Shown here: positions 1-12,923 of the stretch, one piece after another
How positions within the stretch are numbered: the stretch's first letter is position 1
How the letters are laid out: each line of letters opens with the position of its first letter
Assembly (NCBI RefSeq): GCF_004337985.1
Contig: NC_043743.1
Location: 1,879,882 to 1,943,881, forward strand
Reading direction: 5' to 3'
DNA: 64,000 bases
DNA from: Pyricularia pennisetigena
Taxonomy: Eukaryota; Ascomycota; Sordariomycetes; Magnaporthales; Pyriculariaceae
Position numbers and translations under genes: made by a program
Notes under the pieces: generated by a model
What the model saw: the letters and a program-made list of their open reading frames with translations, nothing else
What the model was told of the DNA's origin: nothing
The model's database searches: none

Positions 1-161
1 GTTGTTGCTCCATATCATAGTGTATCCAATTATAACACGCTACCGGTAATATACCCAATTCAGCCCAAAAGACAACCAACCACATATATGCAATGTTTAT
101 ATGTATCCCGACGGAACGGTTTCCCAAACAAAAACCCTGCAGACTCCCCATCCCCCCCATC

Positions 162-3100
162 TCACCAGTCCGGCGCCGACCCGCACCCACCACCGACCGC
201 GACGGCGAGGTTCTTGGTCTTGAGGGGCAGCGTCGCCGCCGTGGGCCGCAGGCCGACCTTCTTTGCCCTGAGGCCCTTGAAGGCGATCTTCCTGTCGAGC
301 TCGGCAAAGGGGTGCTCGCCGTCTCCGGCATCGCCCAGCTTGACCTTCCACTTTGAGGTGCCGAGCGCGGCGTCGAGCTCCTCGACGGGCGGCAGCTTGG
401 CGTAGACGAAGCCGTCGGGCCTCTCCTCGACCTCGAACGTGGCGATGGAGAGCTCCTCGTCGTTCTTGCAGGCGCCGCTCGAGAGGTCAAAGTTGCGCTT
501 GTGGTGCGGGCACGACACCCACGGCGCGTTGTTGTTCTTGTCGCAGCTGCCGCCGCCGTCGCCCGACGCCGCCGTCCGCTCCGCGTCGGCAGGGCCCATG
601 CCGTTGGTGCCACCGTTGGTGACGCCCAGAGAGCCGTTCGTGGCCGCGCCGTTCGTGATGCCGCTGCCGTTGTCGCCCTTCTCCTTGCTGCAGCTTGTCT
701 CCTCTCCGATGAGGCCGTCCGACAGGATGAACGCCCTCTTGTGCGGGCACATTTGCTGCGTCATAAAGTACCTGCCCCTGATCCTCCAGAGCGCGAGCTG
801 TGTGTCTCCCCTCCTGACGGCGGCGCTGATGCCGTTGGGCAGCCCATCGGCCTCGGCGAAATAGCTGGCCTCCATGACCGGCTGCCACGCCGTCTCCGTC
901 CACCTGCTCCTCAGGCCCTTGAAGTCCTCCTTGGCCGCCTCCTTGGGCCAGTGCACCGGCCGTAGCTGGTCACGCTCCACCTCGACTTCCATGTTGTCGA
1001 GCTTGTCGTCCGTGTTTGCAAACTGGCGGAACTTGGCAGCGATGGCGGGATCTTGGATGGCCTCGGCCCATTCGTCAAAGAAGCCGTCCACGAGCTCCTC
1101 CATCGCCGCCTCGAGCGCAGCGTTGATGCCGAGTTTGTCTTTGAGCACCACCTCTCGGAGGTATTCGATGCCGCCGGGGAGATTCTCGAGCCATCTTGCC
1201 GTCCGTTGTAGTTTGTCTGCCGTGCGGATGTAGAACATCAGGTAGCGATCCAAGATTGGAACGACTTCTGATGGCGGTACGTCCTTGGCCAACAGTTCTG
1301 CATGCCTCGGCTTGGCACCTCCGTTTCCTGCCACGTAGATGTTGAAGCCCTTGTCGGTAGCAATGAGCCCAAAACTGTGTGCAACGTGTTAGCCATGCTT
1401 GATGCTTGGAAGGAAATCAGAAATGACCCAAGAGGTAGACGTACTCTTTGCTCTGCGCCTCGGCACACTCCCTCACGCAACCGCTCACACCACCCTTGAT
1501 CTTGTGCGGAGCCCGGATGCTCTTGTACCGCTCCTCAAGCCGCACAGCCATACCGACACTGTCGCCGATACCGAAACGGCACCAGGTCGTGCCCACGCAG
1601 GACTTGACGGTACGCAGCGATTTGGCGTAAGCGTGGCCGCTTTCCATGCCGGCATTGACCAGCTTGCCCCAGATATCGAGCAGATCCTGCTTCTTGGCAC
1701 CAAACATATCGATGCGCTGACCACCCGTGATCTTGGTGTACAGCCCGTACTCCTTGGCGACCTGGCCCATGGCGATCAGCTTCTCGGGTGTGATCTCGCC
1801 GCCCGAGACGCGCGGCACGACGCTGAAGGTGCCGTTCCGCTGGATGTTGCCCAGGAAGCGGTCGTTGGTGTCCTGCAGGCCGTGGTCCTTGGCCGACATT
1901 ACGTGTTTGTTGTAGAGACTGGCGAATATCGAGCCCACGCATGGCTTGCACACCTCGCAACCAAAGCTATCCGGGTCCGTTCCCGCCTCGCGCATCACAT
2001 CGTCAAAGACCCGTAGTTGCTTCGCTGATATGATGTGGAACAGCTCGGCCCTAGAGTACGGGAAGTGTGGGCACAGGTGGTTCTTGACTTCGTTGCCCAT
2101 ATCCTTCATAGTCTTGTTGAAGATGCTGGTGACAAGCGGTACACAACCACCGCACCCGGTGCCTGCTTTTGTGCACGACTTGACGTCTCCGATCGACTTG
2201 CAGCTACCGTCCTTGACCTTCTCGACAACGTCTCCCTTGGTCACGTTGTGGCATGAGCAGATCTGCGTGTCGTCGTCCAGGTCGTCGCCCTCGTCACCAC
2301 CCTCTTTCTTGGCACCGAGGATGAGCTCGCTCGGTGGTGTTTCGAGCTCCTTCTGGTTCTTCACCAACGGGACCAGTTTGACGTAGTCTCGCGTGTCTCC
2401 GATCATCATGCCTCCGAGTAGGTACTTGCCGTCAACGGTAAAGATGTACTTCTTGTAGACATTCGTAAACGGGTCCTTGTACGTCAGCGACTTGACCGGT
2501 GACGGTGGCAGTCCGTTGGTGAGCTTCTTGACCTCGCCGTTGCCGTTTGCCCCAACATTCTCCGCACTCTTGGCCTTCCTTGCAGCCTTGGGCGGCAAAA
2601 ACTGTGGACCGTCGCGGTCGGCAAAGAAATCACCAAAGCTCGCAACCTCCACGCCAAGAAGCTTCAGCTTCGTGCTGAGGTCTGGCCGCTTGAAAGCCCT
2701 GGGTTGGTGCTCCTTGGCCTGGGTCAGGTTGAAAGAAAGAACATCGGCCATCTCGACGCCCGGGGCGATGAGCCCAAACGACTGACCCTGCCAGCTTGCA
2801 CATTCTCCGATGGCGTAGACGTCCGGGATGCTGGTCTGCAGGTCGTCACCCACGACCACACCGCCGCCGCGGTCTGCACACCGTATCCCAGCCTCCCTGG
2901 CTATCGCGTCGCGCGGCCGCACGCCAATGGCGAAGCATATCGTGGAGCAAGCCATGGTCTCTCCATCCTCGAACAGCACACCGGTGACGTTGTTGTCGGC
3001 GTCCACCTCGACCTTGCCCACCCGTTTCCTGAGCCGTACGTCCACGCCGAGGTCGCGGACCTGCTCCACAACCATGCCACCCGCGTCGGCGTCCAGCTGT

Positions 3101-3751
3101 CGGCTGAGGACCCAGCTGTTTCGCTCAACCACGGACACCTTTTCGAAGCACTCCAAGTCCATCATGGCCTTGGCGGCCTCGAGACCGAGTAGACCTCCGC
3201 CGACAACGATACCAGTAGTACCCTTCTTTGTCTCGGCGAATGCGATCAAATCCTGGAGATCCTGAATGGTGCGGTAGACGAACACGCCGGTGGCGTCGTG
3301 GCCTGGCGTGTGCTTGGGGCGGACGGCATCGGAGCCGGTGGCGAGGACGAGGATGTCGTATGAGACTTCATCGCCGTTTGAGCAGGACACTGTCTTGCTG
3401 TCGGGGTGGATTGCGGTGACGGTAGTGTTGATGTGATAGCTCAGTGAGCCGTCCGTGTAGCCAGTGTACTGCCAATTGGAATATCAATATACGTTGAGTA
3501 GGAAATAACGACTGAAGGAAACGAGACACTCATACCCATTCTAACGGATTCAGGTAGAGGTTATCCACCTTGCGGTGATCAAAGAAGCTAGTCAGGCCCA
3601 CACGGTTGTAGGCTAGGTGTGGCTCCTCACCGAGGACCACAATATCATACTCGCGTGTGCGGGCATCCAACTTCATCATCTTTTCTATGAAGCTGATGCC
3701 CACCATACCCAGCCCAACCACCACTATCTTCTTGCGGTTGCCGGCGGCCAT
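162..3751 (-). CDS. niiA: Assimilatory nitrite reductase [NAD(P)H], siroheme type
   Basis: Reduces nitrite to ammonium with NAD(P)H, FAD, siroheme and iron-sulfur clusters; cytosolic step of nitrate assimilation. Three exons on the minus strand: 3751-3536, 3468-1445, 1374-162, with GT..AG introns of 67 and 70 bp; they join to 1,150 residues, the usual size for fungal NiiA/NIT-6. Seen in order: N-terminal dinucleotide-binding motif (VVVGLGMVG), a second one ([13 protein letters not shown]), a BFD-like [2Fe-2S] Cys cluster (CSCHN, then GTGCGGC), the siroheme/4Fe-4S cysteines (CVGTTWC and GCVREC) and a C-terminal Rieske-like domain (CPHKR, later CPHHKRNF). The second splice restores [12 protein letters not shown], typical of the family. 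The start is the ATG directly before the flavin-binding strand. An insert of about 60 residues rich in Gly, Asn, Ser and Thr separates the two Rieske half-motifs. No nitrate reductase gene lies next to it in this window. Confidence 0.95.
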
Positions 3752-4433
3752 GTTGCCTATGGCACGGGGCCCTGGAATCTTGGAGAAAGCAGTCGGTAGG
3801 ATGAGGTGACAGGATGACAACAGAAAAAAAGATTCCTTGTCCGCTGGGACGCCGTTATTCTCTAGGCAAATGCCTAACTGATTAATGATGAAAAAACAGG
3901 TCTCATCAAAGAGGGTGCCCAAGAGAATTATTGTGTAAGAAAAGAGGTGAGAAGCTGCACCATGGCAGAAAGGCTAAGTCTAAAACATCCAAACGGCTTT
4001 GTTCAGGAGATACAACAGCTGTGGTCTGAGCTGAGCAAGGAATATGGCCAAAAGCCGCCCTTTCAACAAGGTCTAGGGATGAGTGTTATGAAAGATGGGA
4101 CCATCGCCTTGGACAGTTCCCTGGGTGAGCAAAATAAGGATGTGGTGGGTGACAGTGGCAAACGAGCATCTCCGGCGTCAGATGTAGGCATCATAGAAAG
4201 CCTTTGAATGCGTGACAGTATTGCATTGTAAAAGCCGTGTACCTGAGGGGAGGTGATATGGTGGCAATCGGCTGTTATCAGCCATTGCAGAATCCGAAAG
4301 GCACTATAGATCCAAGGTCGACCGGAACAAAACGCCATCCTGTAAGTGCCTGGCGTGTCTTGGCAGACCAAACTCAGCCGTAGATGGATCGACTTGAACA
4401 TTTCCACGGCGAAATCAGTCTGAGCGGGGGGGC

Positions 4434-4819
4434 GATAAGTGGCATGTTCCGTGACGTGAACGGTGCATTCGTACTGTAGGGTCTTGCTTCAGATGGCTCC
4501 TGATAAGGGACCAAAACGGTTGACGGGATCAAAACTGTCGGATGTTACGACGTCGGGGCCCCATGCGGGAAATGCAGAGCCCAGTTTATCATTGGGTGTT
4601 TCCGAGCAATGGAGGGGCGCCAGGGGGGGAAATTGATAAGGGGACCTGAGAGGATAAGGTCGCGCGAACGGGTAAAACATGCAAGCTCACTGGGGCCAAT
4701 TAAAATGCTGTTCAATCTGTTTAGCAAACGATTGTTGCAGTGCCGCGGGACGAACCTTCCTCCACGAGAATTAGTGGGACCCCCCGCGCCGTACCAGCAA
4801 GGCAACGAGGGGAGATAAG
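4434..4819 (-). promoter_or_regulatory. Cluster of five GATAAG motifs upstream of nitrite reductase
   Basis: GATAAG is present on the plus strand at 4434, 4502, 4635, 4653 and 4814, which is 683 to 1063 bases upstream of the niiA start codon; four further GATA or TATC cores lie at 4255, 4276, 4587 and 4888. Fungal AreA/NIT2 GATA factors bind this core and activate nitrite reductase genes when preferred nitrogen is absent. Binding here is inferred from gene identity and motif density. Confidence 0.6.
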
Positions 4820-4892
4820 GGGAATCTGGACTCTCGGTAGCCGGAGATGCTACTTCTGCTAGCCCGCGTCTAACCCCGTGTGGTGCTGATAG

Positions 4893-4919
4893 AAAAAAAA
4901 AAAAAAAAAAAAAAAAAAA
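4893..4919. repeat. Poly(A) tract, 27 bp
   Basis: Uninterrupted A run in the niiA upstream region; one of several long dA:dT runs between genes here. Confidence 0.95.
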
Positions 4920-5511
4920 TTCACTTGGTGAACTTCAAATCTACTCTAATTGGCTGATTTTTGTCGGCAGTTGCTCTGGTCCGAGTTCTATCCGGTTCGG
5001 ACGGTGGCGTCGCGGCATTTTGTTGTCATGATCTGATGTTGATTGCTCTTTTGAGAAATCAGTTGATCAAGGCAGGGAAGCGGTTCGGAGCATCTTTACT
5101 GCACAATAATTACCGCACTAGACGTATGGTCACAGTCCCAACCTATCCCGCGTCTAGGTGAAATAACCACAGACCGCACGAATAAAGACTCAATATCCGC
5201 GATTCAGAAAAAAGGTTTCAACCGGGCACGGATATGCATGATACGCATGTTTTGGAAAAAAAAATAATGTTTTGCAAAACCATGGTCGTCTACCTGCACC
5301 TGGATGACCTGACCAAATGAGAATACCTCCAATATAAACATGCCAATGCAACCCATGCTGACCTACCCAAAAAGGCTATTTATGCACATAACAACTAATC
5401 ACTAAATACAAAACAGTCGCAGAGACCGTCTGAGCTCGCTGGTCGGGGATGAAAAAGAAATTCCCTGGAACTCAAAAAAAGAAGAAGAAAAAAAAAACAT
5501 AGAAAATAAAA

Positions 5512-8500
5512 TCAAGAGCTCCCAGTCGACGCCGCCTGCATGACCAACAAGCTGGCCATGCTGCCGCTCATGGCAAGCGCCTCGCCGACCACGCCCAGTG
5601 TCCTCCTCAGATCGTAGGCGCTGCCGGCGCCCTCGTTCACAACATCTCCCAGCTTGGGGTGCCGCCTGCCGACGACGACCATGTCGCCGGCGTTCTTGCG
5701 CGCCTTGAGCGCGACCGTCTTGGCCGCCAGCTCCGTCACCTCCTTGGTGATGACCGTGTCCGATGAGCACATAATCTCCTGGAACTCGACCCGTCCAACG
5801 AGCTCCTCCGGCGGCGCCGTGCGCAGCTTCGACAGCACGTCCATGTCTTGGGCGTCCACCTCCTCGAAGAAGCCGCCGCCCTTGGGCGTCGATGCCGCCA
5901 CGGCCGCCGATTTCGCATTGTTCTGCCCTTCCGACTCGGTCGCAGAGTTACGGCCGCCCTCGGTTGCGGTGCCGTCGTTTTCTTCGCGTACAAAATGTGC
6001 GATTGTGACGGTGAGGAGTGGGTTCTTGGCGAGCTGTAGCACGAAGCGCAGCGCCACCCGGTCGTCCTCCCCGCCAAAGAATGGGAACAAGAGGTGATGA
6101 GTGCGGTTGGCCAACGGAAGGACAGAATCCTTGACGCTGCGCATCGATACCACACTCATGTTTCTCGTCAGGTAGGACGGGCGGCTCGGCTCGATCGTGG
6201 GTTTCTTGGACCCAAAACCATTGTCGATAAAAACCGCTGTGTTCTTCGTCGCCCTGGACAGTGCGCCGTTCACAAAGTCCAAGTGGGCTCTGTCTGTAAA
6301 TCGTTGCTGAGCCGTGACGGGATGCGTCGCAAACTGGTCCTCTGTTAGGGATCCCGTGTTGCTCCATGGAATGAGGATCAGGTCGGAAGAAATGGTAGAG
6401 GCCTGGTCGGTGAGTGTCTCAGCATAAGAATGCGTTGGAACTATGGCCACCCGCCCTGACACGGCCACGCCGTTGAGCTGAGAAAATGTCCGGAAGGTGT
6501 TGACAATAGGGTCGCTCTCGGAAAGGTCGACTCCCTCGGTGACCTGCATGACCGACGACGTACGGTCTGTAAGTTCCATGATACGCAAGCCATGAACCTC
6601 GAGATGCTTGCCGCCGGGCGGCGGCACCGCGGGATCGCTAGCCTCCGAGCTGCCTTCGGTTGAAGCTTTGTTGCCAGGAGCATTCTTTTCTGTAGTTCCT
6701 CCCAAAAGCGCGGTGAAGGTGAATAGGCCTGGTAAGCTGTCAAGGCGCAAGTACAGCATTACACGGCGGATATGAGTGGGGTTCAGCTTGTCTATCGGGA
6801 CTGGGCCACCATCTGGAACCAACGGGGTTCCATCCATGTCGATCTCGCCTCTCCTGTAGCGCAACAGCTTCTGCTGGTACCAGTAGGGGTACAGCCACCT
6901 AGTGAGAGGTGTCGTGGTGACAGTGGTCACCAACGCCATAATGACAAACATGGTGAACGTCCGCGGGGACAGGATACCTGCTTGGAGACCAATGTTCTGA
7001 TTGGGTTTCAAAGTAAGCATTGGTTCGATGCCATGGTCAAGGTGAGAGATATTCAACCCCTTGCTGCGTGGCGGGACTTTGGCTTACCAAGACAATAAGC
7101 TCGACGAGACCCTTGCAACTCATCAGGACGCCAATGGCAGCGCTTTCACGCCAAAACAGCCCACAACAACGCGCAGCCACCGTGCTGCCGATAATCTTGC
7201 CAGCAAAGGCAAGGAGAATAATTGCAACAACGTAAGCCCAGACCTTGCCGTCGTTCAGCAACCCAATGTTGGTGTTCAGGCCGGAGAGGGCAAAATACAA
7301 GGGCAGGAAGAAAACGCCGACAAAGTCCTCGATCTTTTGCGTCAGCTTAATGGCGAAGCCGCCCTCGTGAGGACAAATCAAACCAATGAGGAATGCGCCG
7401 AAAATTGGATGGACACCGATGATTGCTGGGGGTTTAGAAAAATCCATGTCAGCATACGGTCGACGACCTCAAGACGGGGGCTATATCCAACAAACAGGAT
7501 ATCCAATGCTTTGGGTGTCGTACCTGTGAAAAACGAGGACGCCATGACGAGCAAGAGCGTCAAGGTGACCATGCCCGCAGACGGCCCATCCTGCAGGCTG
7601 CCGTTGCGCCTGAGGATCCATAGAAAGACGGGCTTGACTGCGTAGAACAAGAATAGGGTCCAAGCAACACAGCAAAGCAAGGCGTACAAGGCAGAGAGGC
7701 CGCTGGCATTGTTGACGAGCGAGACGCAGAGCGCCAGAAGGATCCAGCCGACAACGTCATTTCCGACTCCAGCGGCCAGCGTTGTCACGCCCACGGATGT
7801 ATGCAGGAGCTTCAGCTCGGTAAGAATGCGGCAGAGGACGGGGAACGCAGTGATGCCGAGTGCGGTTCCCACAAAGAGCGCAAATACGCCAAAGTTGATC
7901 TCTTTGACCATGTCACTGGCAAACTCGTTGTAGATGCCCCATGCAATACCGCATCCCATGGCAAATGGTAAAACCAAGCCGGCCACACTAACGCTCAGTG
8001 CAATCTTCCAATTTTCCACGAAGAGGCGGAGATCTGATGGTTGGAGTCAGCGAAACTGAGAATCTCTTGTGGGGTTCAAAAATATAACGTTTCGTCACCT
8101 ACCAACTTCCAGTGCCGTGATGAACATGAAAAATATCAAACCCAAGTTTGCGACATTGTTCAGATTTGGTATTGAGGCATCCGGGAAGATAGCCGCCTGA
8201 AACCCAGGAATTCGTGCCATCACCGAAGGCCCCAAGACGATGCCGCCTATGACCTCGGATATGACCCGAGGCTGGCCTAGATAACTCAGGGGATAGTAGA
8301 GTAATCTGCAGAATATGATAATGATGGATGCCTAGAGGTCATGTCAGCCTGTAATCCATCGTCAAAATGAGGTTCTTGGTTCGTCTCTCATTGTCTGCCT
8401 CCTTTTCATGATGTACACTTTGTACGCTGTCAAGATGGTTCAAACAGGCACAGCCCGTGTGATTGCATATTCAACAACGGTTCAGTGTCACATTCGAGAT

Positions 8501-8834
8501 CGAATCGAGATCAGATCTTTGCTGCAAATCATCCCAAAGCACGTGTGAATTGGAGAAGAGATGACACGGAAACGGGCCGAAAAGAAGCTCTGTGCAAAGC
8601 AGCATTCTAATATCGACAAAAACAAACAAAAAAAAAAAAAAAAAAAAGCAAAAGAAATTTTGAGTGGCATCCTACCTGAATAATAAACGTGACAATTGGA
8701 TCCTTTGGGTGATAAACGGAGGGGTTTGCACCCTCGAGAATGCCGGTTTGGGGAGGCGCGGACGGCGCGGCCGTAGCTGCGGAGGTGGTCGCCGCAACGA
8801 TGGTCGAGAGGACCGTCTGTGTGACGGTCGCCAT
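5512..8834 (-). CDS. kha1: K+/H+ antiporter of the CPA2 family, Kha1-like
   Basis: Predicted to exchange K+ (or Na+) for H+ across an endomembrane; yeast Kha1 acts in the Golgi. Five exons: 8834-8676, 8331-8103, 8033-7524, 7425-7088 and 6996-5512, all with GT..AG introns; the first intron is long (344 bp) and holds an A-rich run. They join to 906 residues. Visible: a Ser/Thr/Ala-rich N-terminus, then a hydrophobic exchanger domain over roughly residues 45-450 with the family strings [30 protein letters not shown] and [16 protein letters not shown], the last restored by splicing, then a long hydrophilic C-terminal half (after about residue 480) resembling the universal-stress-like cytosolic region of Kha1. 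The membrane segment usually reading FLFLVGLEVD appears as [10 protein letters not shown]. Same orientation as niiA but with 1.7 kb between them, so no co-transcription is implied. Confidence 0.93.
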
Positions 8835-9839
8835 TGTGCCGGTTCAGTCACCCGGGGCGCTGCGTAAAAGTCCCAGGGGTCTAAAAGAAAAAGAAGAGAA
8901 AAAATATAAAACAACAAGGGGAAAAAGAAAAAGAAAAGAATCAAATCAGCAGTAAAGACAAAAGACTCAAATATAAGAATTCCCAGGAGATTACAGATGC
9001 AGCGGGTTCCAATATATAGAGTCGGACCCCGGCCGGTTTGCAAGCCTGAAAACGGCGTAGGTGGTCAAAGTAAGTTAACTCCCCCAAGGGAAGAAATGGC
9101 CGGCCGCTTGGCTACCCAAACCAATCGGTTTGCGACCACACACTCCCGCCACTCTCAAGGGCAACCAACCAGGCCGCCGGGTCTGTGCTTGCGCTTGGCA
9201 ATCCTTTTGGTCGTTTCTGGTCTTTTTTTGCGCCTTGCCTGGAAGGTGTCACCTGTCACCCCGTAAGCTGATGACTACCGACAGTGGTGTGACAAAACAA
9301 AGAAAAGATTGTCTACGGATAACAAAAAGGAGGGGCACGAAATTTCGTTGCGAGTGCAGAAGAAAAAGATAGAAGGCAATTGACACTACATCTATCTACT
9401 AACCGCTGGAACTACGTAGTAGCTGTAAAAAGTATCCGTAGTTTCTACGATTGACCCAACTCAATTCTACCCGAGCAGCTACCAAAAGGTAAACCTCAAC
9501 GGTCAAGGTCCACTCTCCATACCCCAGCCCGGCTTGCAGCTTGAGTCGGGTTGTGATGTTGAGGGACGGGGAGGGAGGGAGTGTGTGGAAGGCGTGGGGC
9601 GTGGAAGAAAGACCCCTTGACGGCTGGTCACTCGTGCTGCGCAGCCCCAAGTCATTCATTCTTCTGCCGTAGAAACATCACGATCTTGCTGCATACCACT
9701 TGGCGAAAAGAAGAGGTGCAGCAACGCCGCATCCCATCCCGTGCAAGCTCGTTCTTGGCTCCTGTCGCAAAAGTCTCAAGTTGTTCATGCCCCAAGAAAG
9801 CAATGATTCCAAACGGCGCGCGCCAGATCCACGCCATTA

Positions 9840-9843
<4 letters not shown>

Positions 9844-9880
<37 letters not shown>
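9844..9880. repeat. Poly(T) tract, 37 bp
   Basis: Uninterrupted T run in intergenic DNA. Confidence 0.95.
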
Positions 9881-9883
<3 letters not shown>

Positions 9884-10525
9884 CTCACACGGAGTAACTC
9901 AACTGTTCGCGCCTTGGCCTGTTGAGCACATTATTTTGCCTGACCTTTCAGCTTGAAGCGCAAACCAAAACAAACCACTCAATAAAATAATTCCCCATCC
10001 GCAAATTATTCATCGGATTCGCGTCAGCCGACGTGACAAAAGAGGTCTTCCCTAGCAGTAGCGCACAACGTGATATAAACCAAGCCCCCGGTGCGACCAG
10101 TTGGCATGTGCTCAACTGCACACCCTCTCTCCACGCCCCCATTCGCTATTAAGGTCTGGCCCGGGCTTTTTTATTTTATTTTGTCTGATGGGCACTGCCA
10201 ATTTGCCTCTTCCCCTGCTCGCCATTCCCCGCAGGACTCAGACTTAGCTGTCCCTGTTTTCTGTCTTTTTTTTTTTTTTTTTTGTTTATTCCGTTGAACA
10301 AGAACAAAAGCAATAAAACTCTAAATTCACAAAACATAAACTACCAAGGCAGAGACAATAACTTGAGACATATCTGAGCACTCCAAAAGACCCAAGATGG
10401 AAGGGTTTTATGTTCCTCCTTGATATCACCAGCACTTTTTAGAGTTCTGGGGGTCTTTTTTTCTTTTTCTCTTTATTTAGGTTTACGAGCGAAAATCATC
10501 AAACAAAGGCGAATGGCATGCATAC

Positions 10526-10539
10526 GTACTACGTAGTAC
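10526..10539. repeat. Perfect 14-bp palindrome
   Basis: GTACTACGTAGTAC reads identically on both strands; it sits in the middle of the long gene-free stretch. Confidence 0.8.
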
Positions 10540-12923
10540 TACTGGGGTAAGCTATCTCACGATGGACTCGACAATATGAAAGCAAGATGAACCGAACGCG
10601 GAATATTACTAGTTGCCTGGCGAGTCGCTTCAACCCCGCACCCCTGTAGATTTTCGCCATCGCCAAATGAGCCTCAATTTGTTATTTCGCGACCGAAAAA
10701 AGCACCTACGACTTTACCCAGTAGCCTCGATTTTATCGCTGTACACCCAAGACGTAGCAAAACGAGAGGCCGCCTAGCACAACGATGAGCGCGTCGCCAA
10801 GGCCCCCAATACATCTGCTGTCCCGCAGCACGCGGGCGGTGAAAGTTTATGCCAAGCGTGGCCTCGAGATACTTGTAAAGAAGTGTCACCCCCCCTTGGA
10901 ACAGGGACAAGGGACCCATCAGAAGCTGCGCTCCTGCTGTTGGGAGAGGTCACTTGGACAATCGACGCGTTCCAAAGCGCTGGGCATACATCATTTCCAT
11001 TCTTGGGCAACCACAGGTGGAGAGAGAGACATATCTTGGTGCAGATAAACGACACAAACATTGCGACAGTACAACACAAAAAAGAAAGAGAAAAAAAAAA
11101 CAACGGTAGGTAGTTGATCCGCAATAGACTGGCGAGACACACTGCATGGGCATGCACCCGTATCCGAGTAAACAAAGAGATCATAATGACGTGTAAAAAA
11201 AAATATCTGGCATCAACCGAATGCGTGACAGAAACAAATCTAACCCAAACCCAGTCCGTAGATAAGCACCGTAGTATTTATCCCACGGTAGCAGTGAGGT
11301 AGCTGAGTCGCCGGACGACGCGTCCGACACGGCACCAAGCCAAAAACCCCCCTCCCCGACGACCAAGGCAGTTAATTAATTAGGTTATTATTGTTCATTG
11401 CTCTGAATCTCGATTTCTCACTTCCCTGTGCAAGGTCATCTGCTTTTTCCCCCTTGTATCTTTCCCATCAATGCCAAGGCGGCTGGTCTGATGCAAGTCT
11501 AATTCTCCAGTGCCCTGCCTCGCTGTTGATAAACTACCACTATCGTAGTAGCATGCTGCTAAACCGTGCTGACGGTTTTAGCAGCCCTCGCCGGTGGGTG
11601 CTCCAGGGTGGGAGTGAGGCGGAGTGCCCCAGATTCAGGTGCCGTTTCACGATTCTCCTCAAAAGCCTCGGTGCCCACCCACGTGCAGTCCCACATGCCG
11701 CCCCAGAACAAAACGCGCTTCTGAGAGCCTCGCTCAACTTCGGACAGTGGATACCTAGTTAGGTAACTAAATTACTTCGTGGCTTCTAGATCTGTCCATC
11801 TCTTGATGTCGAAGAGGTTCCGTTTCTAGATCTAGTGGCTGTATTATTCAAGCGCCTCCACTGTGCCCTGGCCCCCTGCATATATATGATATAAACTCGT
11901 CATGATTGATGTTACTATAGTTGGATTTATCTACAATGTCGAAGAAGCAAAGTTATACTTTGGTTTGTTTGTTATACAGAAGTGCCAGAACAGAACTTTG
12001 GGACGGGTAAGAACTAAAGATCCTTACCCCCAGTGGTCTTTCTGGCCAAGTGAGGGACATTTGCCGCCCACTCACATAGCACAGCAGACATTACTTTGTT
12101 TTTTTTTCTTTTTGCTCTTGTCCAACGCCGATGATAAAAGTGAATGACAGAAAAAGCCACCGCAACCAAGGGTATAACCTCTAAACAACCTTTTCCCCAT
12201 CCTCGACTAGCGATATGCAGAGAATAGTGAAGGCAGTGCAATACAAGATAGAAATGAAGAGACCGTGACAGAGCGCCATAGGGCTTACCGCGTGGTCGAC
12301 CATTCCTCGGATCACTTAACCCAAGGTCCACACCACCTGCGCTGCCCGCACACCAATCATAAACGTGAAGGCTCAGTACAACCCGTGGAAACAGACGTAC
12401 AAGTTAGTATAGACCCGTCAGATCCGTGTGGAGTAGCCGCGAAAAGCACAACAAATTACAAATGTCTGGGCCTCGCAGGATACATGAGTGATATGACGCC
12501 ACCCAGAACAAAGTAACATGATATGAATAAAATAAGGCGCGTTCATCCTGTGTAGTCGTGCCTGTAAGGAGAGGTGGAAACAAGTCATGCCAAGAGGGAA
12601 GGGTATGGGTAAAGGAAAAGCTCAATGCAACCCAGAAAAGAATGCTAGTGCGCCTGGAACGTCCGAGTATGCTCTTTTTTTTTTCTCATAATCGTGCTTA
12701 TGTGCGTGGTGCCGTATAGAGCACGCCACTGGCCGCCATGGATCTCGATATTTGGCGAAGTCGATATAGCCATTATTGCGGCATCGTGTTGTGAGGCGAA
12801 GCCTCGAAAGAATCTCGATGATTCCAGTTTTCATATGCTGGATCTTCAAAGCCCCGTGAGCTTTATCTATGACAGTGAACGGTTGTCGTTATCTAGGGCT
12901 CGACGTTGCTAGGGTTGCGTTCT

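Larger units (their letters stand above)
3752..5511. other. Intergenic: niiA upstream region and 3' flank of the antiporter
   Basis: No gene model is supported. The stretch holds the niiA leader and promoter with the GATA cluster, a 27-base poly(A) run at 4893-4919, and AT-rich sequence just downstream of the antiporter stop codon. Open frames here are short and without recognisable domains. Confidence 0.7.
8835..12923. other. Intergenic, 4.1 kb, no gene recognised
   Basis: Lies between the antiporter start and the CAF40 stop. It holds a 37-base poly(T) run at 9844-9880, a shorter T run near 10267-10283, and a perfect 14-bp palindrome at 10526-10539. Open frames of up to 136 codons are present, but they lack domain signatures and are biased by homopolymers. 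I see no complete tRNA. Confidence 0.6.

Noticed and set aside
1399..2016. 205-codon plus-strand frame
   Set aside because: Shadow of nitrite reductase exon 2 on the opposite strand.
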